This document shows, piece after piece, positions 49,927 through 59,360 of a stretch of DNA of 64,000 bases. The stretch covers positions 6,502,001 through 6,566,000 of the forward strand of contig NZ_CP066356.1 of assembly GCF_023278185.1 (NCBI RefSeq). Direction: 5' to 3'. The notes beneath the pieces were generated by a model. It made no database searches. It was not told the DNA's origin and worked only from the letters and a program-made list of their open reading frames with translations. The translations under genes were made by a program, and so were the position numbers. Within the stretch, counting starts at the first letter, position 1. Each line of letters opens with the position of its first letter. This DNA comes from Bradyrhizobium elkanii USDA 76 (GTDB lineage: Bacteria; Pseudomonadota; Alphaproteobacteria; Rhizobiales; Xanthobacteraceae).

Positions 49927-51435
49927 GTGCCGAAACTGACATTGCCAGTCCGTCTCGCGCTTCTGGTCGCGGGAACGATGTTGCCGCTGATCATTTTCGC
50001 GGTCGGGATTGTCTTCCACAATTATCAGCGGGATCGCCAGGCGGCCACGCAGCGCGTGCTGGAGACGGCGCGCAGCATCCGTCTGCTGCTCGATGCGGAA
50101 ATGCAGCGCATGACCGGCGGGCTGCAGGTGCTGGCGCTGACCAACTCGCTGCGCAACAGCGACTTCGACAACTTCCGCCGCGTCGCGGTCGGCTTCATCG
50201 ATCAGTACGGCAAGGACGGCGTGGTGCTGGTGGCGGACCGCGCCGGACGCCAGGTGTTCTCCTCGCTGACGCCGGACACCGCGAGCCTGCCGCCGCGCAA
50301 CAATCTCGAGATCCTCGAGAAGGTGTTCACGACGCGGCAGCCGCAATACTCCAACCTGTTCTTCGGCGCGGTGAAGCAGCGGCTGATCATCACGGTCGAG
50401 GTGCCGGTGATGCGCGACGGCGAGGTGCTTTACGACATCTCCTTCAGCCCGCCGATCGAGGTGTTCCAGGCCATCATCGAGAAGCAGCGCCTCAACCAGG
50501 ACTGGACCATCTCGATCTTCGACAGCGACGGCGTCAACCTGGCGCGGGTGCCAAACCCGCAGGCGACCATCGGCCAGCGCGCCTCGCCATCGCTGTTTGC
50601 CGAGATGTTCCGCCAGAGCGAGGCGACGCTGCCGACCGTCTCGCTGGAAGGCGTGGCGCTGATCACCGGCTTCACCCGATCGCGCGTCACCGGCTGGACC
50701 GTCGCCGCCGGCATCGCGGAGAACTCGCTGGTGGCGCCGCTGTGGCGCTCGCTGGCGATCACCAGCGTGATCGGCGGCGTCCTGCTGCTGGTCGGGCTCG
50801 GCTTTGCGGTGCGGATGGCGACCACGATCGCGCGCGGCGAGATGCTGCACGACCTGCTGATCGAGGAGCTCAACCACCGCGTCAAGAATACGCTGGCGAT
50901 CCTGCAATCGATCGCCACGCAGACCTTCCGCAGCGCAAGCCGCACCGAGCGCGACAAGTTCGAGGGGCGGCTCGGCGCGCTCGCCGAGGCGCACAATCTG
51001 CTCTCGACCGACAAATGGCAGGGCTCCGACTTCCAGGACGTGGTCAGCCGCGTGCTACGGCCATATCTCTTGAACACGTCCGAGCGGGTCAAGATGTTCG
51101 GACCCCGCGTACCGCTGTCGCCCCGGCTTGCTTTGGTGCTGTCGATGATCCTGCATGAGATGGCGACCAACGCCGCCAAATATGGCGCGCTGTCCAACGA
51201 CACCGGCACGGTGACGCTGGACTGGGAGATCGTCAACGAGAGCCCCGGACCGAAGCTGCGGATGATCTGGACCGAGACCGGCGGCCCGCCGGTCACCGCG
51301 CCGGTCCAGCGCGGCTTCGGCTCCCGCCTGATCGAGCGCAGCGCCCGCGACCAGCTCGGCGGCGAGGCCACCGTGGATTTCCTGCCCCACGGCGTCGTCT
51401 ACAGCGTGACCAGCGCCCTCGAAATCGACGGCTGA
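49927..51435 (+). CDS. HWE-family sensor histidine kinase with extracytoplasmic sensor
   Basis: A 502-residue membrane kinase. One transmembrane helix is at about residues 8-30, a double-Cache-like periplasmic sensor at about 31-275, and a second helix at about 277-298. The kinase begins LIEELNHRVKNTLAILQSIATQT (phospho-His near residue 316), the HWE/HisKA_2 form, and the ATP-binding part has LILHEMATNAAKYGALS and GFGSRLI. Start is GTG at 49927 with GGGGAC before it. No response regulator is adjacent. The gene is 85 bases upstream of dctA. Confidence 0.9.
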   Translation: MPKLTLPVRLALLVAGTMLPLIIFAVGIVFHNYQRDRQAATQRVLETARSIRLLLDAEMQRMTGGLQVLALTNSLRNSDFDNFRRVAVGFIDQYGKDGVVLVADRAGRQVFSSLTPDTASLPPRNNLEILEKVFTTRQPQYSNLFFGAVKQRLIITVEVPVMRDGEVLYDISFSPPIEVFQAIIEKQRLNQDWTISIFDSDGVNLARVPNPQATIGQRASPSLFAEMFRQSEATLPTVSLEGVALITGFTRSRVTGWTVAAGIAENSLVAPLWRSLAITSVIGGVLLLVGLGFAVRMATTIARGEMLHDLLIEELNHRVKNTLAILQSIATQTFRSASRTERDKFEGRLGALAEAHNLLSTDKWQGSDFQDVVSRVLRPYLLNTSERVKMFGPRVPLSPRLALVLSMILHEMATNAAKYGALSNDTGTVTLDWEIVNESPGPKLRMIWTETGGPPVTAPVQRGFGSRLIERSARDQLGGEATVDFLPHGVVYSVTSALEIDG

Positions 51436-51465
51436 CCGGGCAGGCGTGGCCGATCCTGCGACATC

Positions 51466-51482
51466 TTGGCACGCAAGTTGCT
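51466..51482 (+). promoter_or_regulatory. Sigma-54 promoter of dctA
   Basis: TTGGCACGCAAGTTGCT matches the consensus TTGGCACG-N4-TTGCW at every fixed position, with 10 bases between GG and GC. It lies 38 bases upstream of the dctA ATG. This predicts RpoN-dependent expression needing an activator such as DctD. Confidence 0.9.
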
Positions 51483-51520
51483 ACGTAGGGCGGGTTCGGC
51501 GCTGGAACCAGGGGGAAGTC

Positions 51521-52840
51521 ATGTCGACCATCGCAGCGGAAGCGACAATTGCACGCAAGCCGCTCTACACATCACTGTTCGTGCAGGTGCTTGTCGCGCT
51601 GCTGCTCGGCATCGTCATCGGCATGGCCGCGCCCGATTTCGCGATCGGGTTGAAGATCTTCAGCGATGCCTTCCTGAAGCTGATCTCGATGATCGTGGCG
51701 CCGATCGTGTTCTGCGTCGTCGTGCACGGCATTGCGGGTGCCGGCGACCTCAAGAAGGTCGGCCGGGTCGGCGTCAAGGCGCTGGTCTATTTCGAAGCGA
51801 TGACGACGGTCGCGCTCGTGGTCGGCCTGCTGCTCGCCTATCTGTTCGGCCCCGGCCACGGCATGAACATCGACACCTCGACGCTGGATGCCAAGGCGCT
51901 CGGCAACTATGCCAGCAACGCACAGAAGCTGAAGGGCGAGGGCATCGGCAGCTTCCTGCTCAACATCATCCCGACCACCTCGTTCGACGCGCTGTCGCGC
52001 AACGACGTGCTGCAGGTGTTGTTCTTCGCGATCATCTTCGGCGTCAGCCTGGCGCTGGTCGGCGGCGAGAAGGGCGAGAAGATCTCCTCCTTCATCGACG
52101 CGGTCTCGACCGTGCTGTTTCGCGCCATGGGCCTGATCGTGCGCTTCGCTCCGATCGGCGTGCTCGGCGCCGTCGCCTATACGGTCGGCAAATACGGCGT
52201 CGGTTCGCTGAAGCAGCTGCTGTCGCTGGTCGCGCTGTTCTACGTGTCGGTCGCGATCTTCGTGCTCGGCGTGCTCGGCGCCGTGATGGCGCTCGCCGGC
52301 ATCAACATCCTCAAGTTCCTCGGCTACCTGCGCGAGGAGCTGATGATCGTGGTCGCCACGGCATCGTCCGACGCGGTGCTTCCGCAGGTGATGCGCAAGC
52401 TGGAGCGTTTCGGCGTCAAGGATTCGGTGGTCGGCCTCGTGATTCCGACCGGCTATTCCTTCAACCTCGACGCCTTCTCGATCTACCTGACGCTTGCGGT
52501 CGTCTTCATCGCGCAGGCGACCAACACGCCGCTGTCGTTCGGCGATCTGATGCTGGTGCTCGGCGTGTCGTTGATCACCTCGAAGGGTGCGCACGGCGTG
52601 CCCGGCTCGGCGATCGTCATCCTGGCAGCGACACTCAACGCCGTGCCGAGCATCCCGGCGATCGGCCTCGTGCTGGTGCTCTCGGTCGACTGGTTCATCG
52701 GCATGGCGCGCGCAGTCGGCAATTTGATCGGCAACTGCGTCGCCACCGTCGTGGTCGCGGCATGGGAAGGTGACCTCGACCGCGACAAGGCCCGTCGCGT
52801 GCTCGAAGGCGCCGAGGCGGTTGACGTGACTGCGGGCTGA
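51521..52840 (+). CDS. dctA: C4-dicarboxylate:cation symporter
   Basis: A 439-residue inner-membrane protein with eight helices and two re-entrant loops. It is recognised by VAPIVFCVVVHGIAGAGDLKKVGRVG, IPTTSFDALSRNDVLQVLFFAIIFG, ATASSDAVLPQVMRKLE (substrate-binding SS motif) and IPTGYSFNLDA. It takes up succinate, fumarate and malate. ATG at 51521 is preceded by GGGGGA and by a near-perfect sigma-54 promoter. Rhizobial dctA normally depends on the DctB/DctD two-component system; here the neighbour is an HWE kinase instead, so control is partly elsewhere. Confidence 0.96.
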   Translation: MSTIAAEATIARKPLYTSLFVQVLVALLLGIVIGMAAPDFAIGLKIFSDAFLKLISMIVAPIVFCVVVHGIAGAGDLKKVGRVGVKALVYFEAMTTVALVVGLLLAYLFGPGHGMNIDTSTLDAKALGNYASNAQKLKGEGIGSFLLNIIPTTSFDALSRNDVLQVLFFAIIFGVSLALVGGEKGEKISSFIDAVSTVLFRAMGLIVRFAPIGVLGAVAYTVGKYGVGSLKQLLSLVALFYVSVAIFVLGVLGAVMALAGINILKFLGYLREELMIVVATASSDAVLPQVMRKLERFGVKDSVVGLVIPTGYSFNLDAFSIYLTLAVVFIAQATNTPLSFGDLMLVLGVSLITSKGAHGVPGSAIVILAATLNAVPSIPAIGLVLVLSVDWFIGMARAVGNLIGNCVATVVVAAWEGDLDRDKARRVLEGAEAVDVTAG

Positions 52841-52862
52841 CCCGCGCGCCCCAAAGCGAGCA

Positions 52863-52887
52863 GCGTCCCGCGCGTGACGCGGGGCGC
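52863..52887. terminator. GC-rich hairpin between convergent dctA and small gene
   Basis: Arms GCGTCCCGCG and CGCGGGGCGC around CGTGA. It lies between two convergent stops and has no T-run on either side, so it is at most a weak or Rho-type terminator. Confidence 0.45.
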
Positions 52888-52890
52888 GAC

Positions 52891-53205
52891 CTACTTGATC
52901 AGCCTCAAATACGGCGGCAGTTGCCGGGTCGTCGATTGTTCCTGGACGGGCTCGTCCGACGCGATCATGTCACAGAGGGCCTTCAACTCGGAATCGGTCA
53001 CCTTGTGGAGCTCCATCCGAAGCTCGAGGATGGCAAGGGACAACAGCCGCGCCGTCTCCGTGTTCGCCCGGTCGGTCAGGAACGCCTGACATTCCTCCAG
53101 CGTTGCGAGCAGCGCCAGCAACCGTTCTTCCGTGTTTGCGACCGGCATATCTTCAACTCCCGAAGCCGCGAGGTAGAGTCGAGGCCTTCCCCTCTTTCGC
53201 TTCAT
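52891..53205 (-). CDS. Small protein with AT-hook-like N-terminus, unknown function
   Basis: A 104-residue protein beginning MKRKRGRPRLYL. The RGRP core with flanking basic residues is an AT-hook-like minor-groove DNA-binding motif. The middle is helical (RLLALLATLEECQAFLTDRANTETARLLSLAILELRMELHKVTDSELKALC) and the tail is polar. The ATG at 53205 follows GGGAGGGG. I do not recognise the family with certainty. It is divergent from the XRE regulator gene across a 565-bp palindrome-rich gap, which suggests a role in regulation. Confidence 0.7.
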   Translation of the reverse strand: MKRKRGRPRLYLAASGVEDMPVANTEERLLALLATLEECQAFLTDRANTETARLLSLAILELRMELHKVTDSELKALCDMIASDEPVQEQSTTRQLPPYLRLIK

Positions 53206-53431
53206 TGGCCCCTCCCGCCAGAGTTCGCCGGCTTGTCGTAGGCACATATTTGTTCCAGATGATCGAGAACTTTTGGGCAATTGTCCAGCAACATTCCGAA
53301 AGCCTGACTTGGACTTACGTCAAACTCTTGCAAATCGGATGATTCAGTCAAGCACTCGCCGGCCACTTCTCGACCTCAGGCTGCACTAGCTGGGGTTGCA
53401 TCCACGCAACGACGCCCGTACAATATAGTGA

Positions 53432-53447
53432 CCCGTAGAACTACGGG
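53432..53447. promoter_or_regulatory. Perfect 16-bp inverted repeat CCCGTAG-AA-CTACGGG
   Basis: Seven-base arms with a two-base centre, placed 324 bases upstream of the XRE start. The size and symmetry suit a dimeric regulator, and it loosely resembles lux-box-like sites. Confidence 0.5.
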
Positions 53448-53548
53448 CACTGTGCATTGACGCCTATTATGCATGTACGCAAAATCTGTGTCGATCAAAC
53501 TCGCGCTAGTTGTGGTTTGGTCAATATTTTGCCAAATGTAGAGGGCGG

Positions 53549-53593
53549 GGTGTCGACAGACACCTTGGCGCGGTCGACTTCAGGTAGTCGACC
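53549..53593. promoter_or_regulatory. Pair of adjacent inverted repeats containing GTCGAC
   Basis: GGTGTC-GACA-GACACC at 53549-53564 and GGTCGACT-TCAGGT-AGTCGACC at 53572-53593. They follow each other within 45 bases, about 180 bases upstream of the XRE start codon. Confidence 0.55.
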
Positions 53594-53770
53594 GAGTCGG
53601 TACTAGGGTGCTTCCGATGCGCTTTTGCGGTTGGATACCATCCCGCGATCTTCCTGGATTTCGTAGTTCAGACGAACTGGCGATCCACTCGAGCTTAACG
53701 CGGTACATCATGAACGTGTCTCTGACCCAGCCGGGCCAGGGATTCTCGATTTGAAGGACGGGTCACAAGA

Positions 53771-54166
53771 ATGAACAGATCAGCAGCAAAGAAGATGAAG
53801 CAGCGCAGTGCCGGCAAGCCGGACATTGAGTTGGGCAAGCGGATTCGCCTGCGCCGTGTCGAGCAAAAGATCTCGCAGGCCGAACTCGGCGACAAGCTTG
53901 GCGTCAGCTTCCAGCAGGTTCAAAAGTACGAGAAAGGCGTCAACCGTGTCGGCGCTGCCCGCCTTCAGCAGATCGCGACGGCGCTGGATGTGCCGGTCAC
54001 CTTCTTCTACGACGGCGACAACAAGGCCCGCGAAGTCGAGAGCCTGCTGTTCCTCGACAGCGCGTTCAGCCTCCGGTTGCTGCGCGCCTACAGCAAGATC
54101 AAGGATCAGACGGTGCAGCGTCAGCTGGTGTCGCTGATGGAATCGATCGCCGCCAACGAAGACTGA
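53771..54166 (+). CDS. XRE family transcriptional regulator
   Basis: A 131-residue DNA-binding protein. The helix-turn-helix lies at about residues 20-75 (IELGKRIRLRRVEQKISQAELGDKLGVSFQQVQKYEKGVNRVGAARLQQIATALDV). The C-terminal part (LLFLDSAFSLRLLRAYSKIKDQTVQRQLVSLMESIA) is helical. This is a widespread alphaproteobacterial type whose members act in growth, stress or symbiosis control; the precise role is not known. A strong terminator follows at 54271. Confidence 0.92.
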   Translation: MNRSAAKKMKQRSAGKPDIELGKRIRLRRVEQKISQAELGDKLGVSFQQVQKYEKGVNRVGAARLQQIATALDVPVTFFYDGDNKAREVESLLFLDSAFSLRLLRAYSKIKDQTVQRQLVSLMESIAANED

Positions 54167-54270
54167 GCGCGGATCGGGTCGCGGCGCCGCGAACGCGATC
54201 CACCACACCGCAACGGCCGGTCCGCCGGCCGCCGCGGCCGCACATGCCGGTCGGGCCGAGGAGATGTCGA

Positions 54271-54301
54271 AGCGCTGCCATTGCCGATGGCAGCGCTTTT
54301 T
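54271..54301 (+). terminator. Intrinsic terminator after XRE gene
   Basis: AGCGCTGCCAT-TGCCG-ATGGCAGCGCT followed by TTTTC. An 11-bp perfect stem and T-run. It lies 105 bases after the XRE stop. Confidence 0.93.
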
Positions 54302-54687
54302 CTTGAGACGCGTCTGTCTTTCAAGATTTTGTGATCCAGGCGGATAGCTTCAGTCCCCCGCGCCGGATGCGCGGTCATGAAGCGGCGACGAGCATCGCGT
54401 CATGATCTCATCGCTCCACGTGAGCATGCGCGCAGATCGCCGCGCATGCGCGCCGCGCTTTTCCAGTTCGCGCTCCGACTGCCCATCTCGCGCAGCGCAG
54501 GCGCGCGCAATGCGTCGCTATTCTGTCGCGCGGCCAATTGTCGCCCGCACATCGGGCGACCTCACAACTCCCGCATTTCCTCAGTTGAACCGGCGCCGCC
54601 AGAACCAAATGCACAAGCCAGTCTTTTTTGTCGCAGCAACGAAGTGGCCCGCATGAACGTTTTCAGGCTTCAACCAAGGAGATCTCG
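54302..54687. other. 386-bp gap, no gene recognised
   Basis: Between the terminator and the His-rich gene. Short frames here have no ribosome sites. The right end carries the AAGGAG ribosome site of the next gene; a promoter must exist but is not evident. Confidence 0.45.
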
Positions 54688-55020
54688 ATGAATATCAAGC
54701 TTGCCGTTATTGGACTCGCCGCGCTTGGAAGCGCAGCGTTGATGTCCGGCGCGGCATCCGCGATGCCCAACGGGCTTCCGCAAGCCAGTCACATCGCGGG
54801 CGAAACGTCCAATGTCGACAAGGTGCGCCAGGTCTGCGATCGCTGGGGCCGCTGCTATTGGCGACCGGGCGCATACGGCTACTACGGACCGCGCCATCAC
54901 GGATGGCATCATCGTCCGCACTTCCACCATCGCCCGCATCATTACGGGCACCGCCCTCATCACGGCGGACATCATGGTGGCCATCACGGCGGTGGACATC
55001 ACGGCGGACACCATCGCTAA
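54688..55020 (+). CDS. Histidine-rich secreted small protein
   Basis: A 110-residue protein with a signal peptide (MNIKLAVIGLAALGSAALMSGAASA). The mature part has two Cys in RQVCDRWGRCYWRPGAYGYYG, followed by a tail of about 47 residues with 20 His, mostly as HH in Gly/Arg/Pro context (HHGGHHGGHHGGGHH). Such a tail can bind Ni, Zn, Cu or Co. The Cys-x6-Cys...GYYG part resembles rhizobial small secreted proteins of unknown function. ATG at 54688 follows AAGGAG by 7 bases. A hairpin with TTCG loop follows. Confidence 0.78.
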   Translation: MNIKLAVIGLAALGSAALMSGAASAMPNGLPQASHIAGETSNVDKVRQVCDRWGRCYWRPGAYGYYGPRHHGWHHRPHFHHRPHHYGHRPHHGGHHGGHHGGGHHGGHHR

Positions 55021-55028
55021 TCATCAGC

Positions 55029-55048
55029 GAGGGGGCTTCGGTCCCCTC
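55029..55048. terminator. Hairpin with TTCG tetraloop between convergent genes
   Basis: GAGGGGGC-TTCG-GTCCCCTC, an 8-bp stem with one G-T pair and a stable cUUCGg loop, placed between the His-rich gene stop and the convergent dehydrogenase stop. Confidence 0.75.
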
Positions 55049-55057
55049 ACCCTTCCG

Positions 55058-56140
55058 CTAGAGCGCTGCCAGCACCGCCCTCGCGACATCGGTCGTGCCG
55101 TTGCTGCCGCCGAACTCAAACGGCTTGATGCCGTCGGCGTAAACCTTGTCGACCGCGCGCTCGATCCGTTCTCCGGCCTCGGCGGCGCTTTCGAGTCCAT
55201 GCTTGTCGGCGAGCCAGTCCAGCATCATCGCGGCCGACAGGATCATCGCCGTCGGATTGGCCTTGCCCTGCCCCATGATGTCGGGCGCCGTGCCGTGACA
55301 CGGCTGAAACACCGCGTAGCGGTCGCCGATGTCGGCTGACGGCGCCATGCCCATGCCGCCGATCAGACCGGCGGTGAGATCGGACAGGATGTCGCCGAAC
55401 ATGTTCTCGGTCACCATGACGTCGAAGTCCCACGGACGCTTCACCAGCGCAGCCGCGGTCGCATCGATGTAGAGGTGGTCAGCCCTGACGTCGGGATGAC
55501 GCTTCGCGGTCTCGTCGAAGATGTTCCGGAAGAATGCGAACGCCTTGAACACGTTCGCCTTGTCGACGCAGGTCAGCCCGCCATTGACCTTGCCGCGCGC
55601 CTTGCGGCGCTCGGCGAGCCGGAACGAAAACTCGAACAGCCGCTCGGAGGTGTGGCGCGTGATCACCATCGTCTCGCGCGCCTCGCCGTCGGTGACGACG
55701 CCCTTGCCCATCGAGGCGAACAGGCCCTCGGTCGATTCCCTGATCACGACGAGGTCGATGCCCTTCCGGTCGGCGCCGACGATCGTGCTCGATACGCCGG
55801 GGATCAATCGCGCGGGCCGCACGCCGGCATAGAGATCGAAGATCATGCGCAACTCGATCTGCGGCGCGATCTCGGTGTTGTCGGGGTAGCGCACCGACGG
55901 CAGGCCGCAGGCTCCGAGCAGGATCGCATCGGCCTCCTCGCACAGCCGGATCGTGCTCTCCGGCATCGACTTGCCGGTTTCCCTGTAATGGCCCGCGCCG
56001 GCCGGCGCCTCGGTGAAGCGGAATTTGAGACCGGCCGACGCCTCGATCCTGCGCAGCACGTCGAGCGCCGGCGCCATCACCTCGGGGCCGATGCCGTCGC
56101 CACCGAGGACGGCGATGTGAAGTGCGTCGTTGGCGGACAT
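55058..56140 (-). CDS. Isocitrate/isopropylmalate dehydrogenase family protein
   Basis: A 360-residue beta-decarboxylating dehydrogenase. IAVLGGDGIGPEVM is at residues 9-22, RESTEGLFASMG near 139, DKANVFKA near 195 with the catalytic Lys, and the metal-binding DILSDLTAGLIGGMGMAPSADIG near 250. The HGTAPDIMGQGKANPTAM adenine-binding stretch is near 283. It could be a tartrate, homoisocitrate or isopropylmalate dehydrogenase; the RESTEGLF motif is unlike standard LeuB (REL/T-GG). It is downstream of a zinc alcohol dehydrogenase with a repeat in between. ATG 56140 follows GGAGA. Confidence 0.88.
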   Translation of the reverse strand: MSANDALHIAVLGGDGIGPEVMAPALDVLRRIEASAGLKFRFTEAPAGAGHYRETGKSMPESTIRLCEEADAILLGACGLPSVRYPDNTEIAPQIELRMIFDLYAGVRPARLIPGVSSTIVGADRKGIDLVVIRESTEGLFASMGKGVVTDGEARETMVITRHTSERLFEFSFRLAERRKARGKVNGGLTCVDKANVFKAFAFFRNIFDETAKRHPDVRADHLYIDATAAALVKRPWDFDVMVTENMFGDILSDLTAGLIGGMGMAPSADIGDRYAVFQPCHGTAPDIMGQGKANPTAMILSAAMMLDWLADKHGLESAAEAGERIERAVDKVYADGIKPFEFGGSNGTTDVARAVLAAL

Positions 56141-56162
56141 GGGATTCTCCGGAACACAACAG

Positions 56163-56241
56163 TCATTCCGGGGCGATGCGGTGCACCAGACCCGGAATCT
56201 CGAGATTCCGGGTCTGGTGCTGACGCACCATCCCGGAATGA
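56163..56241. repeat. Intergenic palindromic repeat, family B (copy 2)
   Basis: Begins TCATTCCGG and ends CCGGAATGA with central CCCGGAATCTCGAGATTCCG. It fills the gap between alcohol dehydrogenase stop and the next start on the same strand. Confidence 0.88.
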
Positions 56242-56253
56242 CGGCGACTCGAT

Positions 56254-57324
56254 CTACGGCGTCAGCACCGCGCGGCCGACCAGCTGGCCCTTCTGCAGAT
56301 TGGTCAGCGCCTCGTTCGCCTTTGCCAGCGGCATCGGCGTGACCGGGATCGCCGGAATCTTCTTGGTCCGCACGAGGTCGAGCAGCTCCTGGGTCTCGCG
56401 CAGATTGCCGACATAGCTGCCCTGGATGGTGACCGCCTTGATCGGGATCAGCGGCAACGCCCAGGTTGCGCCACCACCGAACAGGCCGACGATCACGAGC
56501 TTGCCGCCCTTGGTCAGGCAGTCGAAGCCGAGCTGCGAGGTCTGTGCGTTGCCGACCAGATCGATCGCGGCACGGATCGGCTGGCCGGCCTTCTTGACGA
56601 GCTGTTCCAGCGCGTCGGGCGCCTTGCCGTCGACGGTCGCGAGCGCGCCGGCGGCTTCGGCCGCCTCGCGTTTCCTGGCGTCGATATCGACCACGATCGC
56701 ACCCTTGCCGCCCATCGCCTTCAACAGCGAGAGCGCCATCAGGCCGAGGCCGCCGGCGCCGAAGATCACGATCGGCGTATCGAGGTCCTTCTCGACTTTC
56801 TTCAGCGCGCTGTAGGTCGTAACACCGGAGCAGGCGTAAGGCGCGGCCGTGACCGGATCGAGCCCCTTGAGGTTGAGCAGATACTTCGGATGCGGCACCG
56901 TCATGTGATCGGCGTAGCCGCCGTCGCAATAGACGCCGAGCGCATTCGGCTTGATCGCGCACATGTTCTCGTCGCCGCCGAGACAGGTCGGGCACTTGCC
57001 ACAGCCGAGCCAGGGATAGGCCAGCGCGACATCGCCGACCTTGAGGCCGCCCTTGTCGGCGTCCTTGACGTCGGGCCCGAAGGCCACGATCTCGCCGACC
57101 GTCTCATGGCCCATCGTGCGCGGCAGCGAGACGCCGCGATCCTTCAGCGACAGCGGCTTGCGGCCGTGGCCGAGATCATAGCCGCCCTCCCAGATATGCA
57201 GATCGCTGTGGCAGACGCCGGCGGCCTTGACCTTGATCAGCACCTGCGTGCCCGACGGCTGCGGCGTCGGCTGATCGACCTCCTTCAAGGGGGCGTTGAA
57301 ATCGACGACCTGGAAACTCTTCAT
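56254..57324 (-). CDS. Zinc-dependent alcohol dehydrogenase (MDR family)
   Basis: A 356-residue enzyme. Catalytic zinc ligands are in GVCHSDLHIWEGGY (Cys near residue 36) and MGHETVGEIV (His near 71). The structural zinc lobe is complete: four Cys in CGKCPTCLGGDENMC near 108-122. Cofactor motif FGAGGLGLMALSLLK is near residue 190. It likely oxidizes a primary alcohol with NAD. ATG at 57324 follows GGGAGA; the frame continues upstream to 57366 without need. Confidence 0.92.
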   Translation of the reverse strand: MKSFQVVDFNAPLKEVDQPTPQPSGTQVLIKVKAAGVCHSDLHIWEGGYDLGHGRKPLSLKDRGVSLPRTMGHETVGEIVAFGPDVKDADKGGLKVGDVALAYPWLGCGKCPTCLGGDENMCAIKPNALGVYCDGGYADHMTVPHPKYLLNLKGLDPVTAAPYACSGVTTYSALKKVEKDLDTPIVIFGAGGLGLMALSLLKAMGGKGAIVVDIDARKREAAEAAGALATVDGKAPDALEQLVKKAGQPIRAAIDLVGNAQTSQLGFDCLTKGGKLVIVGLFGGGATWALPLIPIKAVTIQGSYVGNLRETQELLDLVRTKKIPAIPVTPMPLAKANEALTNLQKGQLVGRAVLTP

Positions 57325-57408
57325 CGCTGTTCTCCCGTAGCTTGTTCTTGCGGCGGACCTTGCCACGCCTGCCCGTCCGGGACAAACGCGGTGTCGGCCT
57401 CCGGATAT

Positions 57409-58373
57409 TTAGATCAGGGGATGATGGCAAGCCGCGAACTGGCCGGACGCAACCACGCGCAGTTCCGGCACCTCGCTGGCGCAGCGCGCGTCGGCCCGCG
57501 GGCAGCGGGTGCGGAAGCGGCAGCCGGAGGGCGGCGCGATCGGCGACGGCGGCTCGCCGACGGGCACGCTTTGGGTCGGGCGGACATCCGGATCCGGCAC
57601 CGGGATCGCCTCGATCAGCAGCGCGGTATAGGGATGCGCCGGCCGTGCAAACAGCTGCTCCGACAGGCCGACCTCGCAGAGCCGGCCGAGATACATCACC
57701 GCGACACGATCTGAGACCGCCTTCACCACGGCGAGATCGTGGGCGATGAACAGCAGGGTCAGGCCGTAGCGCGCCTTCATCTCCTCCAGCAGGTTGAGGA
57801 TCTGCGCGCGGATCGAGACATCGAGCGCGGACACCGGCTCGTCGCAGATCACGAATTCCGGATTGAGCACCAGCGAGCGGGCGATGCAGATGCGCTGGCA
57901 TTGTCCGCCGGAGAATTCATGCGGCAGGCGTCCGCTCACCAGCGCCGGATCGAGGCCGACCGCCGACAGCACGTCGCTGACGCGCCGCCGCCGTTCCTCG
58001 GGATCCTTGACGCCCGCGATCACCAGCGGCTCGGCGACGATGTCGCCGATCCGCCGCCGCGGATTGAGCGAGGCAATCGGGTCCTGAAAGATCAGCTGCA
58101 CGCGCCGGCGCATCTTGCGCAGCGCCTCGCCCTTCAAGGCGGTGAGATCGTGCCCGTCGAACAGCACCTTGCCGGAGACGGCCTGGCGCAGTTGCAGCAC
58201 GGCGCGGCCGAGCGTGGACTTGCCGCAGCCGGATTCGCCAACCAGCCCCAGCGTCTCGCCGCGCGCGATCTCGAGGCTGACATCGGAGACGGCATGGATG
58301 GTCTTGCCTCCGACCGAATATTCGACGACGAGGTTTTCCACCTTCATCAGCGGATCGGGTGCGGCCTGCAGCA

Positions 58374-58377
<4 letters not shown>
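57409..58377 (-). CDS. Peptide/nickel ABC transporter ATPase, DppF/OppF type
   Basis: A 322-residue ATPase with Walker A GESGCGKST near residue 52, the signature FSGGQCQRICIARSL near 155 and Walker B FVICDEPVSALD. The C-terminal oligopeptide-transporter extension has PLSGCRFRTRCPRADARC-like Cys (SGCRFRTRCPRADARC). Last gene of a five-gene operon; its start overlaps the previous stop (ATGA). Confidence 0.94.

Positions 58378-59356
<979 letters not shown>

Positions 59357-59360
<4 letters not shown>

Larger units (their letters stand above)
53206..53770. other. 565-bp divergent gap with several inverted repeats
   Basis: Less GC-rich than its surroundings. It contains CCCGTAG-AA-CTACGGG (53432-53447), a TTTGG..CCAAA inverted pair around 53516-53537, GGTGTC-GACA-GACACC (53549-53564) and GGTCGACT-TCAGGT-AGTCGACC (53572-53593). 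No credible gene is seen. It must hold the promoters for the small AT-hook-like gene and for the XRE gene. Confidence 0.7.

Noticed and set aside
54377..54691. Plus-strand frame of 104 codons before the His-rich gene
   Set aside because: No ribosome site and Arg/Ser-rich composition; it overlaps the start of the well-supported His-rich gene.
56141..56995. Upstream extension of the isocitrate/isopropylmalate dehydrogenase frame
   Set aside because: It runs through a palindromic repeat and the alcohol dehydrogenase gene in another frame; ATG at 56140 has a good ribosome site.
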